Positions 52,730-57,448 of a stretch of DNA of 57,448 nucleotides are shown here, in pieces. Positions within the stretch are counted from its first letter, which is position 1, and each line of letters starts with the position of its first letter. A program made the position numbers and the translations under genes. Origin of the DNA: Nitrospirota bacterium (GTDB lineage Bacteria > Nitrospirota > Nitrospiria > Nitrospirales > UBA8639). The stretch lies in assembly GCA_027623995.1 (NCBI GenBank), contig JAQBUF010000015.1, positions 1 through 57,448 of the forward strand, given 5' to 3'. The notes below the pieces were generated by a model. That model made no database searches. It saw only the letters and a list, made by a program, of their open reading frames with translations, and was not told the origin of the DNA.

Positions 52730-55027
52730 TTAATTTGGGGACCAGGGCACTCCTGGCTCATTCTCAAGTAATGGGCCCAAGATCGATTGGAGAAGAGCCG
52801 TCCCATTACCCTGTGTGGCACCGATCCCACGGAGGGTCACGACAAAATTAAACTGGTTTCGTTCCGGCAATCCACCGCCTTCACCCAACCTGATGTAATA
52901 CAACCCTAAAGACCAACACCGGCATGGGTTTTGATACAGCCCGACCACATCCCATTCCGGCGTTTGCCCTTTGGCGAAATCATGATACACCTTTGAACCG
53001 ATGGTCCACCCAAATGGAGTGCGGACTGCCCCTCCCAATGTCAGAAAGTTAATTTCTGTTTGGGGAGCCAAGACTTCGTTAAAGGAGAGAGGATTCCAGA
53101 TGTCTCCTCGTCGTGGTACGATCCCGGCACGGGTATGCCGATGTCCAACCTGTATATACGCTGTACGATTGGACTGCAAGACAATATCGGTATTGAATTG
53201 ACTGAATTCACCATCTCCCGGATCAAAAAACGCATCGAATGAGACTGAGGCGTTACTCAAAAACGGCGGCAATTGGTCCGTTGGGAGGCCCACGATAGCA
53301 CGTCCCCAGAGATCTGAAAAGATATTCGCTTGCCCTGGGGTCGATCCAAGATGATAACTCTGGGCAAAAAAGAGATCCAATAACGTGGTGGATTTCCCGC
53401 CAGAACGTTCATCTTTGAGTCTTGTGCTCAAGGAATACGTCAGTAAGTTCTTCTTTGCGAGATTATCGACGGCATCGATCTGCGCCAAATCAGCCTGTTT
53501 CGTGTTTGGAACATATTCGTAAAAAAGACTGGGTTCGATCGTATGACGAATTCTCCGGCCTTGGCTTATGGGAAACCGGCGAGACAAACTTGACATGGCC
53601 TCGAAACCTAACCAAAACGTTCCTCGATCCCGAGCGTCATCCTGAACCGACGATCGGCCGTGGGAATACAACACCTCGCGCACCTTCATTTGGGGACGAA
53701 GCCCCACAGTATTCCAAAGGTGTAATCCTTGCGCCGAAATTCCCGGCATCAGATCGAGTCGACTGACCTGAAACCCCTGCTCCCGCCAGAAATGGACAAA
53801 ATTGGAATTCATGTCCACAACAAATGTTCCATTCGCGAACACCGGACTCGTAAACCGATGGCCCAGCTCAGGTAACCGTTGAAAGGTCGTACGTCCGCCT
53901 GAATTCAACGGTTGTAAATATTGGACTTTCAAGTAGGCGCTGCCACCTGGCAAACGCTGCGTCACATTCAGAACCGATTCTTGACTCGGCAGGGAACGAA
54001 ACACACCGGAACTTGTGAGATCCTGCAAAAGAGATCGGTCCGTGGCATAGTTCACTTGCATCTGAAGCGACAGGTCTTCATTGAATTGCTGAACATGCGC
54101 CCCTGTGATTTGGGCACGAGCTTTATCCACATCCGTATCGTAGAGCGAGCTCATTAACCAATTCCCTTTGGACCGGCGATTGAGAATATACCGATAGGCC
54201 AGATCTCCCCCAAAACCACGATCTGTTAAAATTTGAGGCGTTACCAACAAGTCTTGGCTTGGAGAGATTGCCCAATAAAAATCCTGTCGATATTGAAAGC
54301 CTAAAACATTATCAAACCCCGCAGTGGGAAGAAGAAAACCTGTTTTACGCGCACCTGGCATGGGGTATTGAAGAACTGGCAAGGGCAGGAGACGCTGATT
54401 TCTGATCTGAAACCAAACATTCTTAGCAAAAATACTATCCCCCTGCTCCACATCGATATCTGCAAAGGCAAAACTCCAATCAGGGATTTGCCCATCCTCG
54501 GCATCGCAATTCGTAAACGTGCCATCTTTCGCACGAAAATGTGTTTCGGAAAACCGCTGCAACAAACGGCCACGAACCCAGGTATTTGTTTTCGATAACA
54601 GTATTTTTCCATTGGTAATGATGCCGGCCTCAGTATAGACATTGATTTCCATGTCCTCGGCCCATACTTCCATGACCTGATCATTCAAATGCACGTGACC
54701 CTTTGCATTGAGGGATCCCGAGAGTTTGTGGATGACGGCTTCATCCGCCGTTAATCGCAGAGGACCTTGTGTCACCACCACTGATCCAATGGCACGAAAA
54801 ACTTCTGTGACACGATCAAATTCAACTTTTTGAGCGGTGACATCTAAAGGGGGACGTGAAGATGATCCAGAAGATTCGGTCACTGGAGGGGAAGGGTTAG
54901 CTAACACTTGAGAGGCCGGAGACCCACAAAAAATTATAGCAAGAAGACACACGACCCTCACCGTCCAAACACCAATTGAACAGTGGGACAAAAACATGTG
55001 TTGTCGGTTATCCAACAATGGGAGCAT
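52730..55027 (-). CDS. lptD: LPS-assembly protein LptD
   Basis: 765-residue outer-membrane protein that inserts LPS into the outer leaflet. The N-terminal signal is VRVVCLLAIIFCGSPASQVLA. An OstA-like N-terminal domain follows: PLDVTAQKVEFDRVTEVFRA and GPLRLTADEAVIHKLSG. The C-terminal barrel starts near residue 210 and includes LPVLQYPMPGARKTGFLLPT, a conserved LptD segment. The start is uncertain: ATG 55027 overlaps folC by 20 bp, while ATG 54997 gives a more compact signal peptide. Its substrate is made by the genes of 16887-36125. Confidence 0.92.
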   Translation of the reverse strand: MLPLLDNRQHMFLSHCSIGVWTVRVVCLLAIIFCGSPASQVLANPSPPVTESSGSSSRPPLDVTAQKVEFDRVTEVFRAIGSVVVTQGPLRLTADEAVIHKLSGSLNAKGHVHLNDQVMEVWAEDMEINVYTEAGIITNGKILLSKTNTWVRGRLLQRFSETHFRAKDGTFTNCDAEDGQIPDWSFAFADIDVEQGDSIFAKNVWFQIRNQRLLPLPVLQYPMPGARKTGFLLPTAGFDNVLGFQYRQDFYWAISPSQDLLVTPQILTDRGFGGDLAYRYILNRRSKGNWLMSSLYDTDVDKARAQITGAHVQQFNEDLSLQMQVNYATDRSLLQDLTSSGVFRSLPSQESVLNVTQRLPGGSAYLKVQYLQPLNSGGRTTFQRLPELGHRFTSPVFANGTFVVDMNSNFVHFWREQGFQVSRLDLMPGISAQGLHLWNTVGLRPQMKVREVLYSHGRSSVQDDARDRGTFWLGFEAMSSLSRRFPISQGRRIRHTIEPSLFYEYVPNTKQADLAQIDAVDNLAKKNLLTYSLSTRLKDERSGGKSTTLLDLFFAQSYHLGSTPGQANIFSDLWGRAIVGLPTDQLPPFLSNASVSFDAFFDPGDGEFSQFNTDIVLQSNRTAYIQVGHRHTRAGIVPRRGDIWNPLSFNEVLAPQTEINFLTLGGAVRTPFGWTIGSKVYHDFAKGQTPEWDVVGLYQNPCRCWSLGLYYIRLGEGGGLPERNQFNFVVTLRGIGATQGNGTALLQSILGPLLENEPGVPWSPN

Positions 55028-56309
55028 ACCTTGATCCAGCCAACAGGCTCTTCACCGCCCCAACGAGGAATAACGACCCCGTCACGCAAATAAGGTCCTG
55101 TGGATCGGAAAGTTGAGTAGCCAACGCTACGGCATCAGATGGAGTGGCTGCCCCATGGACACACAACCCCTCCTGGTTCACTTTGTGTTGCAACATGTGA
55201 ACCGTCGCAGATCGAGCATGATCAATTTGTGTACAGATCACGATATGGGCTAAGGGAAGAAGGACAGCTAAACAGGCATCGATATTTTTGTCTTGCATCA
55301 TTGCGAGGACAAGAATCAATTTCCGCTCAAACACCTCGCCAATCATGGTTTCCAAATAATGAGCTAATATTATTGCCGCTGCCGGATTATGCGCACCATC
55401 ACCCACCATCAGCGGCTTGGTCATGAGAGTCTCCAAACGCCCCTCCCATTTCACGGAACGTAAGCCTTGAATAATAGCTTCCTCTGGAATGGCTCGACCT
55501 GGCATCACACTGCTCTCAATAAGAGCCAGTGCACAGGCCGCATTGAGGAATTGGTGAGAGCCTTTCAACGCGCAAGGGAGTTTGGAATATTCATGCGTGC
55601 CCCCTTTGTACTCAAACATTCCATCCTCATGAATCTCGATTGTGAAATCTTGGCCATATTGATAAAGGGACGCACCTTCCTCATTGGCCTTCGCCTGAAT
55701 GACTGTTTGCGCAGTCGACTCCATAGGCCCCATAACAACCGGAACACCTGACTTAATGATTCCTGCCTTTTCATAGGCGATGGCCTCAAGGGTATGACCA
55801 AGATAGGCCTCATGATCAAATGAAACGTTGGTCACCAACACACCAAGTGGGTCACACACATTGGTGGCATCAAACCTCCCTCCCATTCCTACTTCGATGA
55901 CAGCCACCTCGACCTTTTCCTCGGCGAAATATTTAAAGGCCATGGCAGTGGCAGTTTCAAAAAATGTAGGGCAGCGGGTGGAATGGGCATCGCCTCGAAA
56001 TCGATCGACAAGATCAACGACTCGAGATTCTGAAATCTGTTCCCCCTGCACTTGAATCCGCTCACGAAAATCAACCAAATGGGGAGAGGTGTAGAGCCCC
56101 ACCCGAATATTGGCGGCCCGAAGGATCGAGGCCGTCATGGCCGCTGCGGAACCCTTTCCGTTGGTACCACCGATGTGCAAAACCTGAAATTGACGCTCGG
56201 GATGATGGCATTGAGCCAATAAGGTCCGAATCGTCTCAAGCCCAAGCTTGATGCCATGCTTCTGAAGCCCGTACAGATAGGTGAGGCATGCTTGGTACGA
56301 CTCTGCCAT
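55008..56309 (-). CDS. folC: Folylpolyglutamate/dihydrofolate synthase FolC
   Basis: 433-residue Mur-ligase-like enzyme adding glutamate to folates. The ATP-binding site is HIGGTNGKGSAAAMTASILR (near residue 47). LYTSPHLVDFRERIQVQGEQ and VAVIEVGMGGRFDATNVCDP follow, both typical of FolC. ERKLILVLAMMQDKNIDACL is in the C-terminal domain. It overlaps the lptD start by 20 bp and follows accD by about 115 bp, a frequent accD-folC pairing. Confidence 0.94.
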   Translation of the reverse strand: MAESYQACLTYLYGLQKHGIKLGLETIRTLLAQCHHPERQFQVLHIGGTNGKGSAAAMTASILRAANIRVGLYTSPHLVDFRERIQVQGEQISESRVVDLVDRFRGDAHSTRCPTFFETATAMAFKYFAEEKVEVAVIEVGMGGRFDATNVCDPLGVLVTNVSFDHEAYLGHTLEAIAYEKAGIIKSGVPVVMGPMESTAQTVIQAKANEEGASLYQYGQDFTIEIHEDGMFEYKGGTHEYSKLPCALKGSHQFLNAACALALIESSVMPGRAIPEEAIIQGLRSVKWEGRLETLMTKPLMVGDGAHNPAAAIILAHYLETMIGEVFERKLILVLAMMQDKNIDACLAVLLPLAHIVICTQIDHARSATVHMLQHKVNQEGLCVHGAATPSDAVALATQLSDPQDLICVTGSLFLVGAVKSLLAGSRYAPIVG

Positions 56310-56425
56310 ATCTTAATGCTTTAGCCTTTGACCCAACATAGGACCACCGAGGCACGTTTTAACGCATCGCTATTGTTTGGGGACCTACGTGAGCATCACT
56401 ACTGGGTCACGCGATCAGAAGACGA

Positions 56426-57271
56426 CTAGTGCTTACTCGCGAGATGCTTCAAGAGTATATGGATCGTGTCTCGCAAATGAGGCCGAGACACAATCGAATC
56501 AATCATGCCATGTTCCAAGAGAAATTCCGCTCGCTGAAATCCTTCAGGCAATCGCTGCTTGATGGTCTGTTCAATAACCCGAGGGCCAGCAAACCCAATC
56601 AACGCCTTTGGTTCCGCAATGATCACATCACCCAACATGGCAATACTCGCCGTCACGCCACCAAACGTGGGATCGGTCAACAAGGAAATAAACGGGACCC
56701 GAGCTTCATGAAGACGAGCGGCAGCCGAAGCCGTCTTGGCCATCTGCATCAAAGACAAAGTACCTTCTTGCATCCGAGCGCCCCCCGAAGTCACCACCAA
56801 CAAAAAAGGATGCTGCGCCTTTAAAGCACGATCAACGGCTCGACAAATCTTTTCGCCCACGACCGACCCCATGCTTCCACCCATAAACCGAAAGTCAAAG
56901 AGGCCCACGACCAGAGGCTTCCCGAGTACGAGACCTTCCCCAATAATCATGCCGTCATTTCTACCGGTCTTCTCTTGATAGACCTTCAAACGATCAACAT
57001 AGGGCTGCGTATCCACAAAGCCTAACGGGTCCGCAGGCGCGAGGTCAGTCTCCCATTCTTGAAAGCTATCGGGATCAAGGAGAAGTTCAATACGTTCGCT
57101 GACGGATAGCGGAAAATGATATTCGCACTTTGGGCACAGTTTGAAATTCTTATCGACTTCTTTTTGATAGACAATGCCTCGACAAAAGGGACATTTGACC
57201 CACATGCCTTCGACAATATTGAGCTTCCCTTTGTCGGAAGCTTTGGCAGGAGCCTTCTTAAACCATCCCAT
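56426..57271 (-). CDS. accD: Acetyl-CoA carboxylase carboxyltransferase subunit beta
   Basis: 281-residue subunit that, with AccA, makes malonyl-CoA for fatty acid synthesis. The N-terminal zinc ribbon is WVKCPFCRGIVYQKEV and then NFKLCPKCEYHFPLS, with four Cys. The crotonase-like core shows FDFRFMGGSMGSVVGEKICR and VVTSGGARMQEGTLSLMQMA, both conserved in AccD. It starts just downstream of a 120-bp inverted-repeat element. Confidence 0.95.
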   Translation of the reverse strand: MGWFKKAPAKASDKGKLNIVEGMWVKCPFCRGIVYQKEVDKNFKLCPKCEYHFPLSVSERIELLLDPDSFQEWETDLAPADPLGFVDTQPYVDRLKVYQEKTGRNDGMIIGEGLVLGKPLVVGLFDFRFMGGSMGSVVGEKICRAVDRALKAQHPFLLVVTSGGARMQEGTLSLMQMAKTASAAARLHEARVPFISLLTDPTFGGVTASIAMLGDVIIAEPKALIGFAGPRVIEQTIKQRLPEGFQRAEFLLEHGMIDSIVSRPHLRDTIHILLKHLASKH

Positions 57272-57300
57272 GTGATCTCAACCCTTGCGGAATCTTCATT

Positions 57301-57422
57301 GGGAATGTTGAAAAAAGCCGCCAGCGGCGTTCTCGCCCTTTTGCCGTGCTCACGTACTGGGAGTACGCTCCGCGCGTCAAAACGGCTGCGGCCTTGCTGG
57401 ACGAACTTTTTTGAACATTCCC
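57301..57422. repeat. 122-bp inverted-repeat element upstream of accD
   Basis: The ends GGGAATGTTGAAAAAAG (57301-57317) and its near complement (57406-57422) match at 16 of 17 positions. The inside holds the palindrome GCCGCCAGCGGC and a central GTAC-TGGGA-GTAC hairpin. GC-rich centre, A/T-rich ends. I recall very similar sequences spread through Nitrospira genomes. It could be a MITE, a REP-like element or a bidirectional terminator between genes. Confidence 0.85.
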
Positions 57423-57448
57423 TCTCACTGATGTCGGTTGCGGTCCTA

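Overview
The window comes from a Gram-negative (diderm), probably flagellated bacterium. It encodes nearly a whole lipid A/KDO/heptose-core assembly line, the outer-membrane machines BamA and LptD, a CsrA/FliW pair and the pseBC/pseI genes for a nonulosonic acid. The gene order and the short intergenic repeats (CGTGAAG heptamers and a ~120-bp inverted-repeat element) remind me of Nitrospirota (Nitrospira relatives). That assignment is recollection and inference; there is no rRNA or tRNA gene here to test it.

Layout. (1) 104-2057: a 7Fe/8Fe ferredoxin behind a cobalamin-binding-type radical SAM protein. (2) 2389-16847: a glycan/surface-sugar island. It holds an Ldh-family oxidoreductase, an SpsF-type nucleotidyltransferase, a GT-B-like protein, a DegT aminotransferase, a GNAT acetyltransferase, a WecA-like transferase fused to a CapD-type N-terminal region, a sugar-nucleotide epimerase, another glycosyltransferase and a second radical SAM protein. 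Two decayed insertion sequences, an IS256-type element (6824-8180) and an rve/DDE element (12468-13796), are embedded in it. (3) 16887-39275: one long minus-strand block. In transcription order it runs bamA, skp/ompH, fabZ, lpxA, lpxI, a Gfo/Idh oxidoreductase, lpxB, msbA, a DUF374 acyltransferase with a homopolymer frameshift, waaA, lpxK, waaF, gmhB, waaC, then six glycosyltransferases of GT2, GT4 and GT9 type. (4) 39783-45307: plus-strand housekeeping genes lon, thiL, DUF2062 and an HD phosphohydrolase. (5) 45332-52204: a minus-strand flagellar/glycosylation module, fliW(chimeric)-csrA-pseB-pseC-pseI-CgeB-like GT-RGP-family protein. (6) 52730-57271: accD, folC and lptD on the minus strand.

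How it fits together. Region 3 makes lipid A (LpxA, LpxI, LpxB, LpxK), adds KDO (WaaA) and heptose (GmhB, WaaF, WaaC), decorates the core, flips it (MsbA) and provides outer-membrane protein insertion (BamA, Skp-like). LptD in region 6 completes LPS export. lpxC and lpxD are not in the window, and lpxD is absent from its common place between skp and fabZ. Region 5 probably links flagellin translational control (FliW/CsrA) with flagellin sugar synthesis (PseB/C/I), but pseF, pseG and pseH are missing from it.

Most interesting points: a protein with clear similarity to the plant reversibly-glycosylated-polypeptide/UDP-arabinopyranose mutase family beside pseI; a FliW whose N-terminus looks like the first strand and helix of a response regulator; a DUF374 acyltransferase whose conserved C-terminus is only reached through a frameshift at an A9 run; a WecA-CapD(N) fusion without the dehydratase domain; and two IS transposases that keep intact frames apart from three nonsense codons. 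I did not find a CRISPR array, tRNA, rRNA or a recognisable defence system.
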